Positions 25,009 to 36,729 are shown, numbered from the stretch's first letter. The stretch: DNA of 64,000 bases from Amycolatopsis solani (GCF_033441515.1 NZ_JAWQJT010000003.1:434001-498000), one strand, 5' to 3'. The notes: a model not told the origin generated them from the letters alone. Numbers and translations: made by a program.

Positions 25009-25998
25009 TCATCGGTTGTAGGCGGGCATCGGGCCGCGCAGCGCGTCGCCGACCTCGTCGCACGCCGCGACGACGTCGTCGGGCAGCGGGCCGCGGGCGA
25101 CCGCGTCGATGTTGGCTTGCAGCTGCTCTACGCGCGAACCGCCCAAGAGCAGCGCGTCGGAGCCGGGGCGCCCGCACAGCCACCGCAGGCTCAGCTCGAC
25201 GAGGCCGATCCCGGCGTCGCCGGCGATCGCGGACAGCCGCTCGACGGCATCGAAAAGCGCGCGGTTCCAGTAGCGGTCGGTGTACATGGCGGCCACGCGC
25301 GAGGTGTCGAAACGCCCGCCCTGCGCGGGCTCGTCGAACGAGTACTTGCCGGTGAGCAGCCCGCCACCGAGAGGGTTGTAGACGATGGTCGGCAGTCCGG
25401 CGGTGCGGGCGAACTCGACGTATTCCTCCTCGATCCGCCGCGAGAGCAGGTTGTAGAGCTGCTGGCCGACGGCCGGCCCGGGAACCCCGGCGACCGCGGC
25501 GGCGTGGTTGAGCTCGGCCACCTGCCACGCGGCGTAGTTGGAGATGCCCCAGGCGCCGATGCGGCCCTCGCGCAGCAGCTCGCCGAGGGTCTCGACGGTC
25601 TCGCCGATGGGTGCCGCGCGGTCGGGCTTGTGCAGGTAGAGGAGGTCGACGCGCTCGGTGCCGAGCCGGCGCAGGCTGCCCTCGACGGCGGCGCGCAGCC
25701 CCGCCGCCGACAGCGGGGAGTGCTCGCCGATGTCGGGGTGCGGCATCCCGGCCTTGGTCGCGAGCACGATGCGCTCCCGGCGCTCACGCAGGAGGTCGCG
25801 CAGGATCTCCTCGGTGGTGCCGCCCGCGTAGGCGTTGGCGGTGTCGATGCTGGTGACGCCCGCGTCGAGCGCGGTGTCGAGCATGCGGGCGGCCGCGGCG
25901 ACGTCGGCAGTGTCGCCGAACGTCATCGTGCCGAGCACCAGCCGCGTCGGCCCGACCAGCCTGTCGAGCGTCGTCGCGGCGGGATCGGACGCGGTCAT
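25009..25998 (-). CDS. Aldo/keto reductase
   Basis: 329 residues. The catalytic tetrad is visible: Asp and Tyr in SIDTANAYAGGTTEE near 53, Lys in VLATKAGMP near 83 and His in LLYLHKPDRAAP near 122; NADPH-binding features are near the C-terminus (LLLGGSRVEQLQANI). It interconverts a carbonyl and an alcohol, probably on a sugar or sugar acid. CAGGAGG precedes ATG 25998. It is divergent from the acid-sugar kinase, with paired palindromes between them. Confidence 0.9.
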   Translation of the reverse strand: MTASDPAATTLDRLVGPTRLVLGTMTFGDTADVAAAARMLDTALDAGVTSIDTANAYAGGTTEEILRDLLRERRERIVLATKAGMPHPDIGEHSPLSAAGLRAAVEGSLRRLGTERVDLLYLHKPDRAAPIGETVETLGELLREGRIGAWGISNYAAWQVAELNHAAAVAGVPGPAVGQQLYNLLSRRIEEEYVEFARTAGLPTIVYNPLGGGLLTGKYSFDEPAQGGRFDTSRVAAMYTDRYWNRALFDAVERLSAIAGDAGIGLVELSLRWLCGRPGSDALLLGGSRVEQLQANIDAVARGPLPDDVVAACDEVGDALRGPMPAYNR

Positions 25999-26047
25999 CG
26001 GTTCCTCCTGCGAGATGGGATCACTGTGTCCGGTAACTCTGGCATTT

Positions 26048-26096
26048 TTGCGCGATCTGCGCAAGAATCACGGCGTACTGCACATTACGCGCGACT
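26048..26096. promoter_or_regulatory. Tandem operators of the acid-sugar regulon (copy A)
   Basis: TTGCGC-N5-GCGCAA (26048-26064) is followed after 11 bp by a second, imperfect site at 26076-26096 (core ACTGCAC...TACGCGCG). The same two sites with the same 11-bp gap occur at 35563-35611. The likely binder is the DeoR protein encoded at 28380, from context. Confidence 0.65.
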
Positions 26097-26111
26097 TGAG
26101 GAGGGTGCCTG

Positions 26112-27332
26112 GTGGCTACGACCGCGCCGCGGGTCCTGCTGCTCGCGGACGACGTGTCCGGCGCCGCCGAGGCCGCCGCGGCGCACGGCGGCCCCACGCT
26201 CCTCCGGCTGTCCCTCGGCTCCGACGCCGCCGCGCGGGCCGCCACGGTCCTCGCCCTCGACCTCGACTCGCGGGCGGACGACGCGGAAGCCGCGACAGCG
26301 GGCCTGCGAGCCGCGCTGGCCGCGCACGCTGCCGACCGCGAGGTCCTGGTCAAGATCGACTCGCTGTTGCGCGGGCACCTCGGCGCCGTCGTCGGCGAGC
26401 TGCGCTCGCTGGGGCGGCCCGTGGTCGTCGCGCCCGCCTTGCCGGTCGCCGGGCGGACCGTCCGAAGTGGAGTCGTGCACGTCGGCGGCATCCCGCTGCA
26501 CCACACTGCGGCGTGGGCCGCGGAACCCCGCGCGGCCCCGGACTCGGTCGCCGCGGCCGTCGGCCTTCCGGCGCGGGTACTCGACCTGCCCGTGGTCCGC
26601 GGTCCCCGCCTGGCCGACGAAATGCTGACCGCGCACCGTTCCGGCCGCGTCATAGTCGGCGACGCCGAGCGCGACGACGACCTGGATGCTCTCGTCGCCG
26701 CGGCAAGGGTGGCCGGGGCGACCCTCGTCGGCGCGGCCGGTCTGGCCGCCGCAGCCGGACGCGCCGCAGCGTGGCCCGGCCGAGCCGAAAGTGCGAGCGA
26801 GAACTCCGGTGCGCCGTTGCTCGTGGTGGTCGGCACGGCGGCACCGTCGGCGCGCGAACAGGTCCGCAGGCTGCGCGACGCGGGTGCCGCGGTGGTGACC
26901 GTGGACGCCGGCGCGTCATCAGTACAGGCTCGCGACGAGCTGGCCGCGGCGCTGCGCACCGGAACGGCCGTACTCGCGGTGTCCCCCCGTTTCGTGGGCG
27001 AGGCCCGGGTGTCCGAGCTGCTGGCCGCGCTGGTGCGCGAAGTGCTGCAGGGCATCGCCGCACCGGTCGACCTCGCGCTCACCGGCGGGGAAACCGCCCG
27101 CCGGACCCTCGACGCCCTCGGCATCTCCGAACTCCGCCCGCTGCACCAGGTGCACCACGGCGCGGTGGTCAGCCGGGCTCCCGACGGACGCACCGTCGTG
27201 ACGCGCCCGGGCAGCTTCGGCGATCCGGACTCGCTCGTCGCCATCGCCCGCAGCGTGCGCGCGGGCGACCTGCAGAACACGAACCAGGACGGCCCGTCCG
27301 AAGCGGGCCGCGCCGGACAAGGAGGACGATGA
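26112..27332 (+). CDS. Four-carbon acid sugar kinase family (DUF1537)
   Basis: 406 residues. The N-terminal acid-sugar-binding domain begins LLLADDVSGAAEAA and has the KIDSLLRGHLGA segment near 87; the C-terminal nucleotide-binding domain carries VVVGTAAPSAREQV near 240 and LALTGGETARRTLDALGI near 320. Family members phosphorylate threonate, erythronate or related acids at C4. It is followed with a 4-bp overlap by a PdxA2-like dehydrogenase, the classic pair that converts the 4-phosphate to dihydroxyacetone phosphate and CO2. GTG 26112 follows GGAGGG. Confidence 0.9.
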   Translation: MATTAPRVLLLADDVSGAAEAAAAHGGPTLLRLSLGSDAAARAATVLALDLDSRADDAEAATAGLRAALAAHAADREVLVKIDSLLRGHLGAVVGELRSLGRPVVVAPALPVAGRTVRSGVVHVGGIPLHHTAAWAAEPRAAPDSVAAAVGLPARVLDLPVVRGPRLADEMLTAHRSGRVIVGDAERDDDLDALVAAARVAGATLVGAAGLAAAAGRAAAWPGRAESASENSGAPLLVVVGTAAPSAREQVRRLRDAGAAVVTVDAGASSVQARDELAAALRTGTAVLAVSPRFVGEARVSELLAALVREVLQGIAAPVDLALTGGETARRTLDALGISELRPLHQVHHGAVVSRAPDGRTVVTRPGSFGDPDSLVAIARSVRAGDLQNTNQDGPSEAGRAGQGGR

Positions 27333-28354
27333 GTACCGCTGGACTAGGCCCTGTGGTCGCGGTGACGATGGGAGACGGGGCAGGTATCGGCGCCGAAGTG
27401 GTCGTGGGCGCGCTCCTGGCCCCCGAAACCTCCGCGATGTGCCGGCCCGTCGTGATCGGTGACGCGGCCAGGCTGCGGCAAGCGGCCGCGGTGCTGGCGC
27501 GTGACGCCGACGTCGTGGCGGTCGGCGACGTGGCGGACGCGGTGTTCACGCCGGGCCGGATCAACGTGATCGACCTGGGGCTGCTGCCCGAAGACCTGCC
27601 CTGGGGCCAGGTCTCGCCGGTGGCGGGGGACGCGGCCTACCAGTACGTCGCCGCCGCCGCCCGGCTGGCCGTCGCCGGGGAGGTGCAAGCGATCTGCACC
27701 GCCCCGCTGAACAAGGAGGCGCTGCACGCCGGCGGGCACGTCTACGCCGGGCACACCGAGATGCTCGCCGACCTCACCGGCACCGACGAAGTGTCGATGA
27801 TGCTGACCACGCCGACGCTGCGCGTCATCCACGTGACCACCCACCTCGGGCTGGTCGACGCGATCCGGGTGATCGAGCCGGGACTGGTGGAACGCACCGT
27901 GCGGCGCGGCTACGACGCGTTGCGCCGCGCCGGCGTCGACGCGCCGAGGATCGGGGTGTGCGCGATCAACCCGCACGCGGGTGAGAACGGGCTGTTCGGC
28001 TACGGCGAGGAAGAGGAAAAGATCGTCCCCGCGCTCGAGGTGCTGCGCGCCGACGGGATCGACGCCGAGGGGCCGCTGCCCGCCGACACGGCCTTCTTCC
28101 TGGCGGGGCGCGGTGACTACGATCTCATCGTGGCGATGTACCACGATCAGGGGCACGGGCCGGTCAAGGTGCTGGGCATCGAGGCGGGGGTCAACATCAC
28201 CGTGGGGCTGCCGGTGATCCGGACGTCGGTGGACCACGGCACGGCGTTCGACATCGCCGGCACCGGGCGCGCGGACTCGCGCAGTATGGTCGAGGCGCTG
28301 CGCCAGGCCGCCGCGCTGGCCACCCGCCGGTCCGCCGAGGACCCGGTGGCCTGA
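27329..28354 (+). CDS. pdxA2: PdxA2-like 4-phospho-acid-sugar dehydrogenase
   Basis: 341 residues of the PdxA family. VTMGDGAGIGAEVV is the N-terminal nucleotide motif, and metal His residues lie in YAGHTEMLADLTGT near 145, INPHAGENGLFG near 215 and AMYHDQGHGPVKVLG near 270. When paired with DUF1537 kinases such proteins oxidise and decarboxylate D-threonate or D-erythronate 4-phosphate rather than make vitamin B6. The ATG overlaps the kinase stop and a GGAGG lies within the end of the kinase gene. Confidence 0.9.
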   Translation: MSTAGLGPVVAVTMGDGAGIGAEVVVGALLAPETSAMCRPVVIGDAARLRQAAAVLARDADVVAVGDVADAVFTPGRINVIDLGLLPEDLPWGQVSPVAGDAAYQYVAAAARLAVAGEVQAICTAPLNKEALHAGGHVYAGHTEMLADLTGTDEVSMMLTTPTLRVIHVTTHLGLVDAIRVIEPGLVERTVRRGYDALRRAGVDAPRIGVCAINPHAGENGLFGYGEEEEKIVPALEVLRADGIDAEGPLPADTAFFLAGRGDYDLIVAMYHDQGHGPVKVLGIEAGVNITVGLPVIRTSVDHGTAFDIAGTGRADSRSMVEALRQAAALATRRSAEDPVA

Positions 28355-28379
28355 CCGGGTTGGGATGGGGAGGTAATCC

Positions 28380-29186
28380 ATGGCTGTGAGTACGCGCCGT
28401 CGTCGTGAGCAGATCGTCCGCATGGCGCGCACCACCGGCCTCGCGAGCGTCGAGGAGCTCTCCGCGGCCTTCGACGTGACGCCCTCCACGATCCGCCGCG
28501 ACCTCGCCCTGCTCACCGAGCAGGGCGAGGTCGCCCGGACCTACGGCGGGGCGATGGCGGTCGCCGCGCCCCCCGAAGAGCCGCTGCGCCAGCGCACCGG
28601 GGAGGCGTTCGAGGCCAAGCTCGGCATGGCCCGGTGGGCCGCGGCGCAGGTCCGCGCGGGCGAGACGGTGCTGCTGGACGCGGGATCGAGCGTCGCCGCG
28701 CTGGCGCACGAGCTGCGTGAGCGCTCGCCGCTCACGGTCGCGACCACCGGCATGACCGTGGTGGAGGCCTTGGGCGGCGCCGAAGGCGTGCGCGTGGAAT
28801 GCCTCGGCGGCACGTTCCGGCCGATGTCCGGCGGCTTCGTCGGGCCCCTCGCCGAAGCCGCGCTGGAGCGGATGAGCTTCGACCGGGTGTTCCTGGGGGC
28901 CGACGGGGTGAGCGCCGAGGACGGGATCTGCGAGGCCGAGCTGGCGCAGACCCGGCTCAAGGAGCTGATGATGGCGCGCGCGGAGCGGGTTTACGTGCTG
29001 GCTCACGCCGCGAAGCTGGGCCACCGGCCGTTCCACGCCTGGGCGCGGCTGCCCGCCGGCTGGACACTGGTGACCGACGAGAAGGCCGACCCTGCCGCGG
29101 TCGCGCCGTTCGTGGCGCGCGGCGTCGAAGTGATCACCGCGCGCCCGAACGGAACCGCCGCCGGCCCGGTCAGCCCAGGAGCGTGA
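28380..29186 (+). CDS. DeoR-family regulator of the acid-sugar genes
   Basis: 268 residues. The N-terminal DeoR helix-turn-helix is RRRREQIVRMARTTGLASVE with FDVTPSTIRRDLALL near 30-45, and the sensor domain shows LLDAGSSVAALAHEL near 100 and FLGADGVSAEDGI near 175, the sugar-phosphate-binding pattern. It is 25 bp after pdxA2 and GGAGG precedes its ATG. It probably controls the two promoter regions that share paired TTGCGC-N5-GCGCAA sites. Its last 17 bp overlap the convergent sialidase-like gene. Confidence 0.9.
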   Translation: MAVSTRRRREQIVRMARTTGLASVEELSAAFDVTPSTIRRDLALLTEQGEVARTYGGAMAVAAPPEEPLRQRTGEAFEAKLGMARWAAAQVRAGETVLLDAGSSVAALAHELRERSPLTVATTGMTVVEALGGAEGVRVECLGGTFRPMSGGFVGPLAEAALERMSFDRVFLGADGVSAEDGICEAELAQTRLKELMMARAERVYVLAHAAKLGHRPFHAWARLPAGWTLVTDEKADPAAVAPFVARGVEVITARPNGTAAGPVSPGA

Positions 29187-30333
29187 CCGGCAAGGTCACC
29201 GCACGGATGGCGCGCCGGGCCCAGGTGTAGGCGATCTCCAGCTCGTCGCCGCGGCGCACGACCGTGGGGTAGGACATCTCCCGGTCCCCCGGCGTGCCGT
29301 CGTAGAGCACCGCCGCCGCGCCGCCGGTGTCCTCCCGGGACGCTTCCAGCACACAGGCCCGCCGCCATGTGTGGCCGGCGTCCTCGGACACCGACACGGT
29401 GAGCGGCACCCGCCGCACGCCCCACACCGCGTCGCGTTCCAGCTCGACGGGCGCGCCCTCGGCCACCCGCTTGATCATGTCGTCCGTGACCGCGCCCGGC
29501 GGCGCCGTCGCGGCATCGACGTCGTTGTGCACCAACGCGATCGCCCCGGACGCCAGCGTCACGGCCTGGATCGAGGAGTTGTTGTTGGGCAGCTCGGTCG
29601 GCGCCGGCGCGGACCAGGTCCGGCCGTCGTCGCGGGACTCGCTGCGGTACACGCGATCCGCCCACCGGCTGCGGAACAGCCCGACCAGCAGGCCCTCGCC
29701 CAGGTCGAGGATGTCCATGTGGACGCAGCCGGTGCTGCCGGGCACCGGGTGCTCGGTCCACGTCCGCCCGTCGTCGGTGGAGCGCAGGACGAGGCTCACG
29801 TCGGCGTCGCCCTTCCAGACCCGGCCGGGCACGACCCGGCAGTCGAACGCGGGAAGCAGCCGCGTGCCCGCCGCGGTCGTCACCACCGGCTGGCGGATGA
29901 ACAGACCTTCCCGCGGGCTGAGCCGGGACACCGGCCCCCAGGTGCGCCCGCCGTCGGCGGAGGTCCGCGAGCGGACGACGGAGGTGTCCTGGCTGCCGTA
30001 CTCCTGCGCGGTGTAGAGCAGGCGCAGGACCTCGCCGTCGTGGTGCAGCACCGGGTTCTGCTCCGAGCGCGACGGGTCGTCGGACACCTGCTGCGGAGCC
30101 GACCACCGGTCACTGCCGGCGGGGCGGCGAGCCAGGTGGATCGAGACGTCGGGATTGCCTTCGCTGCTACCGCCGAACCAGGCGCACAGCAGGTCGCCGT
30201 CGGGCAGCGCGCACAGGAAGGAGGCGTGGCTCTGCGGGCCGGGCGGCGGCAGGAACGCCGAGCGGACCCCCGGCAGGTGCGGGTGCGGCCGCACGAGGCC
30301 GTCCAGCGGCTCGTCGGGCAGGTCGTCGATCAT
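29170..30333 (-). CDS. Sialidase-like BNR/Asp-box protein, apparently cytoplasmic
   Basis: 387 residues from ATG 30333, which follows GGAGG; the frame stays open further upstream only opposite the ABC gene. Four Asp-box repeats (SxDxGxTW) are visible: SADGGRTW near 123, STDDGRTW near 185, SRDDGRTW near 230 and SEDAGHTW near 315, as in six-bladed sialidase propellers. No signal peptide or membrane anchor is present, unlike most secreted sialidases. It is the last gene of the ABC importer operon, so it may hydrolyse an imported glycoside or act on an acid-sugar conjugate. The substrate is unknown. Confidence 0.85.
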   Translation of the reverse strand: MIDDLPDEPLDGLVRPHPHLPGVRSAFLPPPGPQSHASFLCALPDGDLLCAWFGGSSEGNPDVSIHLARRPAGSDRWSAPQQVSDDPSRSEQNPVLHHDGEVLRLLYTAQEYGSQDTSVVRSRTSADGGRTWGPVSRLSPREGLFIRQPVVTTAAGTRLLPAFDCRVVPGRVWKGDADVSLVLRSTDDGRTWTEHPVPGSTGCVHMDILDLGEGLLVGLFRSRWADRVYRSESRDDGRTWSAPAPTELPNNNSSIQAVTLASGAIALVHNDVDAATAPPGAVTDDMIKRVAEGAPVELERDAVWGVRRVPLTVSVSEDAGHTWRRACVLEASREDTGGAAAVLYDGTPGDREMSYPTVVRRGDELEIAYTWARRAIRAVTLPVTLLG

Positions 30334-30347
30334 CGAGGTCCTCCGGA

Positions 30348-32050
<1,703 letters not shown>

Positions 32051-32054
<4 letters not shown>

Positions 32055-33652
32055 GACTGCCCCTTGTAGGCCCGGGTGATGTCCTGTCCACCCCAGATCT
32101 CGCGGATGCCGCCGACGGCACCGCGCTGCAGCACGTACGGCGACTGGCGCAGCACGACGCCGTACACCGCGTCCTGCATCACGGCCGAGAGCGCCTTCCC
32201 GTAGCGGTCCGCCTGCCCGGTCTCGCCACCGGCGCCGGACGCCTGGGCGAACAGGTCGTTGACCGCCGGGTTGTCGTAGTGGACCCAGTTCTGCCGCCCA
32301 CCGGCCTGCAGGTACTCGGCGGCGAGGTCGGGCGTGAGCGGCGTGCCCCAGTTCCACGTCGCGACGTCGAAGTCGCCGGCGGCCAGCCGGGACTCGAAGA
32401 CCGTCTCCTCCAGCGGCGTCGTGATCAGGTCGATGCCGATCTCGGCCCACATCTGCTTCCAGACCTGCGCGATGGTGGCGTCCGGCTCGCGGGACTGGTA
32501 GATGAGCGTGGCGCGGGTGCCCGGAGCCAGCCGGGCCTCGCCGGCGAGCCGCTTGGCCTTGGCGAGGTCGAAGTCGTAGACGTGGTCGAGCCCCTCGGAC
32601 CAGCCGGGCATCGAGTCGTTCCACAGCGGCAGCTGGGCGGGCTCGGAGCTGTTCGGGTAGACGACCTTGACCAGGGTCCGGCGGTCGATCGCCAGCTGCG
32701 CGGCCTGCCGGACCCGCACGTCGTCGAACGGCGCACGGGTGGCGTTGAACCCGAACGTGCCCGGGTAGCTGTTGGAGGTGGTGAGCTCGACCGCGCGCAC
32801 CGTCTTCGACCGGGCGGCCTGGTCGAGCATCGCCTTGGTCGGGCCGGCGACGACGTCGACCGAGCCCGCCTGCAGTCCCAGCATCGCGGCGCTGGTGTCG
32901 CGCAGCAGCTCGTAGGCGATGCCGTCCACGTAGGGCAGCTTCGCGCCGTCCGCGCCGGTGTCCCAGTACCCGGGGAAGGCCACGACGTCGGTGCGGGTGT
33001 CGGGCACGAACTTCTTCAGCGTGAACGGGCCGGTGCCGGATTCGTTGCGGGCCAGCCACTCCCGGCCGTGGGCCCGCACAGCGGCAGGCGACACCATCGC
33101 CCGGCCCGGCCCGGCCGACGACGAGAGGCGGACGAAGATCGAGGGACTGGGCGCGCTGAGCGTCAGCCTGATCGTGTCGGCGTTCACGACCTCGACGCCG
33201 GTGACGTCGCCGAGCGTCCGGGCCGCCGTGGAGCCCGGCACGTGCCGCATCTGCTCGATGTTCCAGGCCGCGGCCTGCGCGTCGAAGGGGGTGCCGTCGT
33301 GGAAGGTGACGCCGGTCCGCAGGTGGATCACCGGCCGCAGCGGGTCGTCGAGGTTCCCGGAGACGGCGAGCTTCGGGGCGACCGCGGACTTGCCCGCGCC
33401 GTCGGGCCGGTACTCGAACAGCGGCTCGTACATCGACCAGTACGGGCCGATCGAGGTGTTGGTCGTGAGCGGGTCGAGCGTCGTCCAGTTGTTGCCGACG
33501 CTGCCGACGATCAGCGTCCCGCCACGCACGGGCTGCGCGGGGGCCTGCGCGGGCTCGCCGGCCGGGGTGATCGCCGAGCAGCCCGCGAGCGCGACGGCGA
33601 GGCCGGCGGCGACGGCGGCGCGCAGCCGCCGGTGGAGCCAGGGACGGGACAA
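32051..33652 (-). CDS. ABC importer solute-binding lipoprotein (SBP_bac_5)
   Basis: 533 residues from a TTG at 33652, chosen because AAAGGAG lies 8 bp upstream; an in-frame ATG at 33673 lacks a site and would add seven residues. A lipoprotein signal is clear (basic RPWLHRRLR, hydrophobic AVAAGLAVALAGC, lipid-bearing Cys near 25). The mature part has the family-5 pattern GGTLIVGSVGNNWTTLDPL near 43 and VTFHDGTPFDAQAAAWNIEQM near 115. Family-5 proteins bind peptides, nickel or oligosaccharides; with a glycosidase and sugar-acid enzymes in the regulon, a glycoside or oligosaccharide is likelier. Confidence 0.9.
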
Positions 33653-33689
33653 GACAGGTTCTCCTTTGAACATGCGGTGGCGCGGCGGG

Positions 33690-34568
33690 TCAGGCGTCGA
33701 CGAGGCTTTCTCGCAGCCCTTCGCCGACGAAGTTGATCGCGAGCACGCTGACGAACACGGCCAGGCCGGACGCGGTCGAGATCCACGGCGCCGAGGCGAG
33801 CGAGTCGTAGCCGTCGCGCAGCAGACCGCCCCAGCTCGGCGCGGGCGGCTGCACGCCGAGGCCGAGGAAGCTCAGCGCCGCCTCGGTGAGGATCGCCGAG
33901 GACAGCAGGACGATGCCCTGCACGATGGCGGGGCCGACCGCGTTGGGCAGCACGTGGCGCGCGAGGATGCGCGTTTTGCGCAGTCCCAGCACGCGCGCGG
34001 CGGAGACGTAGTCGAGCTCGCGCACGACCAGCACCTGCCCGCGCACGACCCGCGCGACGGCGGGGATCGCGACGACCCCGACGCTGAAGGCCACCGTGGT
34101 GGCGCTGGGGCCCAGCGCCGCGGTCAGCGCGAACGCGAGGATCAGGCCGGGGAAGGCCTGTCCGGCGTCCATCACGCGCATCAGCGCCTCGTCGACCCAG
34201 CGGCCGGTGTAGCCGGCGAGCAGGCCGATGACCAGCCCGCCCGCGAACGCCACGAGCACGGCGCCCAGTCCGACGACCAGCGAGACGCGGGCCCCGAACA
34301 CCGCGCGGGAGAGCACGTCGCGCCCGAGTGCGTCGGTGCCGAACAGGTGCTGCGCCGACGGGGCCTCGAGGATCCGGTCGAACTGCCCCGCGTTGGGGTC
34401 GTAGGGCGCGATCAGCGGCGCGGCCACCGCCACGAGCAGGAACAGTGCGAGCACCACCGCCGACGGCACGGCGAGCCGGGAGTGCCGGAAACTCAGCCAG
34501 GCGCGGCGCACCGCTCCCGATCCGGCGGCACCGGGGTCCACGGGCACGAACTGGGTCGGGTCAGTCAT
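33690..34568 (-). CDS. ABC importer permease (DppC type)
   Basis: 292 residues with about six membrane segments, an N-terminal DppC leader (AWLSFRHSRLAVPSAVVLALF), the extracytoplasmic loop HLFGTDALGRDVLSR near 75 and the cytoplasmic EAA loop DYVSAARVLGLRKTRILARHVLPN near 185. ATG 34568 overlaps the DppB stop by 8 bp. It forms the channel with DppB. Confidence 0.93.
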   Translation of the reverse strand: MTDPTQFVPVDPGAAGSGAVRRAWLSFRHSRLAVPSAVVLALFLLVAVAAPLIAPYDPNAGQFDRILEAPSAQHLFGTDALGRDVLSRAVFGARVSLVVGLGAVLVAFAGGLVIGLLAGYTGRWVDEALMRVMDAGQAFPGLILAFALTAALGPSATTVAFSVGVVAIPAVARVVRGQVLVVRELDYVSAARVLGLRKTRILARHVLPNAVGPAIVQGIVLLSSAILTEAALSFLGLGVQPPAPSWGGLLRDGYDSLASAPWISTASGLAVFVSVLAINFVGEGLRESLVDA

Positions 34569-35514
34569 AGCGGATCCTCGGGTCGACGAGCGCGTACACC
34601 ACATCGGTCAGCAGGTTCACCAGCAGCACCAGCACGCTGAGCACGACGAGCAGCCCGAGGATCACGGGGTAGTCGCGGGCGCTGATCGAGTCGACCAGCA
34701 GCAGCCCGACGCCCGGCACCGAGAAGATCGTCTCGGCCAGGATCGCGCCGCCGAGCACCCCGCCCACCTGCAGACCCGCCGCGCTGATGACGGGCACCGC
34801 GGCGTTCTTCAGCACGTGCCGGCGCAGCACCTGGCGGCGGCCGCCACCCCGGGCACGGGCCGCGAGCACGTACTCCTGGCCGAGGGCGTCGAGCACCGCG
34901 GCCCTGGTCTGCCGGGCGAGGATGGCGGCGGGCGCGACGGCGACGGTGATGACCGGCAGGACCAGCAGCGCGAAGTGCTGCGCCGGATCCTCGGAGAACG
35001 GCACGAACCCCGCGGGTGGCAGCAGGCCCCACATCAGCGAGACGGCCATCACCAGCAGCGCGCCGAGCCAGAACGGGGGGATCGCGATGCCCCCGAAGCT
35101 GACGACGGTCAGCAGGACGTCGGACGCGCGCCCGGCGCGCAGCGCCATCAGCACCCCGGCGAGGCCGCCCAGCAGCACCGCGAGCGCGATGGCGAACAGG
35201 CCGACCTCCAGGGTGACCGGCAACCGCGCGAACACGGCGTCGGACACCGGCGAGTCGGTGCGGAAGGACCGGCCGAGATCGCCGGTGAACACGTGGCCCA
35301 GCCAGGAGAGGTAACGGGTCAAGGGCGGCTGGTCGAGCCCCATTTCCGCGCGCAGCGCCGCGAGCTGTTCCGCGCTGACGCCGTTCTGCTGGATGCCGGC
35401 GCCGGCCAGTGCCGCGTCGCCCGGCATGACCGCGACGAGCGTGAACGACAACGCCGTGACGATCAGGACGACGGGCACCAGCGACAGCACGCGACGCAAC
35501 AGGAAGGGCCCCAC
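34561..35514 (-). CDS. ABC importer permease (DppB type)
   Basis: 317 residues, six membrane segments, starting FLLRRVLSLVPVVLIVTALSF with EYVLAARARGGGRRQVLRRHVLKN as the EAA loop near 205. The GTG at 35514 has GGAGGAGG upstream; an ATG at 35521 is out of frame. It is the first gene of the importer operon, and the paired palindromes at 35563-35611 lie directly before it. Confidence 0.92.
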   Translation of the reverse strand: MGPFLLRRVLSLVPVVLIVTALSFTLVAVMPGDAALAGAGIQQNGVSAEQLAALRAEMGLDQPPLTRYLSWLGHVFTGDLGRSFRTDSPVSDAVFARLPVTLEVGLFAIALAVLLGGLAGVLMALRAGRASDVLLTVVSFGGIAIPPFWLGALLVMAVSLMWGLLPPAGFVPFSEDPAQHFALLVLPVITVAVAPAAILARQTRAAVLDALGQEYVLAARARGGGRRQVLRRHVLKNAAVPVISAAGLQVGGVLGGAILAETIFSVPGVGLLLVDSISARDYPVILGLLVVLSVLVLLVNLLTDVVYALVDPRIRYD

Positions 35515-35562
35515 GGTCCATCCCTCCTCCGGTTCGGGTCTGTGCGGTGACACTGCCACAGG

Positions 35563-35611
35563 TTGCGCACTTCGCGCAATACCAGAAGTAAACTGCGCGA
35601 TACGTGCGGTT
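35563..35611. promoter_or_regulatory. Tandem operators of the acid-sugar regulon (copy B)
   Basis: TTGCGC-N5-GCGCAA (35563-35579) is followed after 11 bp by an imperfect palindrome at 35591-35611 (core ACTGCGCG...TACGTGCG). Arms, spacing and order match copy A at 26048-26096. The site lies 50 bp upstream of the importer operon. Confidence 0.65.
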
Positions 35612-35694
35612 CACGGGGCTGTGCACGCCGACGACGAACTCAGCGCGGTGCGGGAATGAGGCCGATGAGGCGAGGTCTGGGGCGCCGGAGTAAG

Positions 35695-35737
35695 AGCGGG
35701 GTGCCGGGCCGCCCCGACGGCGGCCCGGCACCCCGCT
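35695..35737. terminator. Terminator-like hairpin after the ferritin-like gene
   Basis: A perfect 19-bp stem (35695-35713 with 35719-35737) and 5-nt loop (CCGAC) lie 6 bp beyond the stop of the ferritin-like gene on the minus strand. Confidence 0.85.
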
Positions 35738-35742
35738 GCGGG

Positions 35743-36729
35743 TCAGTTGGCGGCGCTGGTGTTCACCTCGCCGTTGACACCCTGGGGGAAGAAGCCGCCG
35801 GACGTGGCGGCCTTGTTCGTCAGGTACACGATGTTCAGCACCTGACCGGGTGAGCGGCTGTAGGCGATGCCGTTCGCGTCGGTGGGCACGATGTTGGCGT
35901 TGCCGCGGCTGTCGATGACGCCCTGGTCGTCGTCGGCCGGGCCGTCGAGACTGTCACGGGCGTTGGACAGCTTGACGCTGGCTTCGCGCAGGTCGCGGCC
36001 CAGGAGGCCGAGCCCGAGGATGCCGTCGGTGTGCTGGTAGAGCGCGCTGCGGATGTTGCCCGCGTGGTAAGCCTCCACGGCCAGGATGCCCGCGGCGGCC
36101 TCGAGGTAGGTCTTGTTGGTGATCAGCGGCGCGGCGCCCTTGTAGGCGGTGACGCCGACGTCTTCGAACAGGAACGCCGCGAGCAGGAAGTTTTCTTCGC
36201 ACGCGAACGCGTCGAAGCTGCGGCCGGGCTTGACCAGGCCGGCGGCCTGGGCCGCGGCCGTGAAGCTGGACTGCAGGTCGATCGCCGGGCGGCTGACCGC
36301 GGCCGAGCCGAGCGCGGTGCGCAGGAACTGGACGTGGGCCTTCTCGTCCCCGGCGATTTCCTGGGCGTACTGGCGGGCGGCTTTGGTCTTGAACTTCACC
36401 GCGCGGCCGCCGGTGACGCCGCCGCGGGTGCCGGTGCCGGTGGTCATCGCGTCGGCGAGGCCCTTGCCGGTGACGGCGTGCAGGTAGAACTCGGCTTCGA
36501 GGTACTCGAGGTTGAGGGCGAAGTTGAGGACGGCACCGTCAGTCACCCCACCGGCCGCGGCGGCCTCAGGGGCAGCTGCGGCGGCGGACGCGGTCCCGAG
36601 GCCGCCGAGGGCTCCGGCGCCGACGACGCCGAGGCCGGTCATCCCGGCTGCTTTGAGGAAACGGCGGCGATCCTGGTCGTTCTCCGCACTCCGATTGATC
36701 ATCGAAGCGACATAACGCTTTCCAAACAC
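35743..36729 (-). CDS. Tat-exported ferritin-like domain protein
   Basis: 328 residues from GTG 36729, which has GGAGGAG upstream; ATG 36702 is an alternative. A twin-arginine signal ([20 protein letters not shown]) near residue 20 is followed by an Ala-rich stretch ending ASAAAAAP. The mature protein is a ferritin-like four-helix bundle ([14 protein letters not shown] near 75, [18 protein letters not shown] near 125, [15 protein letters not shown] near 180, [17 protein letters not shown] near 215), with Glu and His at positions suited to a di-metal site. It probably acts outside the membrane in metal or redox handling. A SigK-type promoter lies upstream, tying it to the sigma factor encoded nearby. 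Confidence 0.85.
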   Translation of the reverse strand: MFGKRYVASMINRSAENDQDRRRFLKAAGMTGLGVVGAGALGGLGTASAAAAAPEAAAAGGVTDGAVLNFALNLEYLEAEFYLHAVTGKGLADAMTTGTGTRGGVTGGRAVKFKTKAARQYAQEIAGDEKAHVQFLRTALGSAAVSRPAIDLQSSFTAAAQAAGLVKPGRSFDAFACEENFLLAAFLFEDVGVTAYKGAAPLITNKTYLEAAAGILAVEAYHAGNIRSALYQHTDGILGLGLLGRDLREASVKLSNARDSLDGPADDDQGVIDSRGNANIVPTDANGIAYSRSPGQVLNIVYLTNKAATSGGFFPQGVNGEVNTSAAN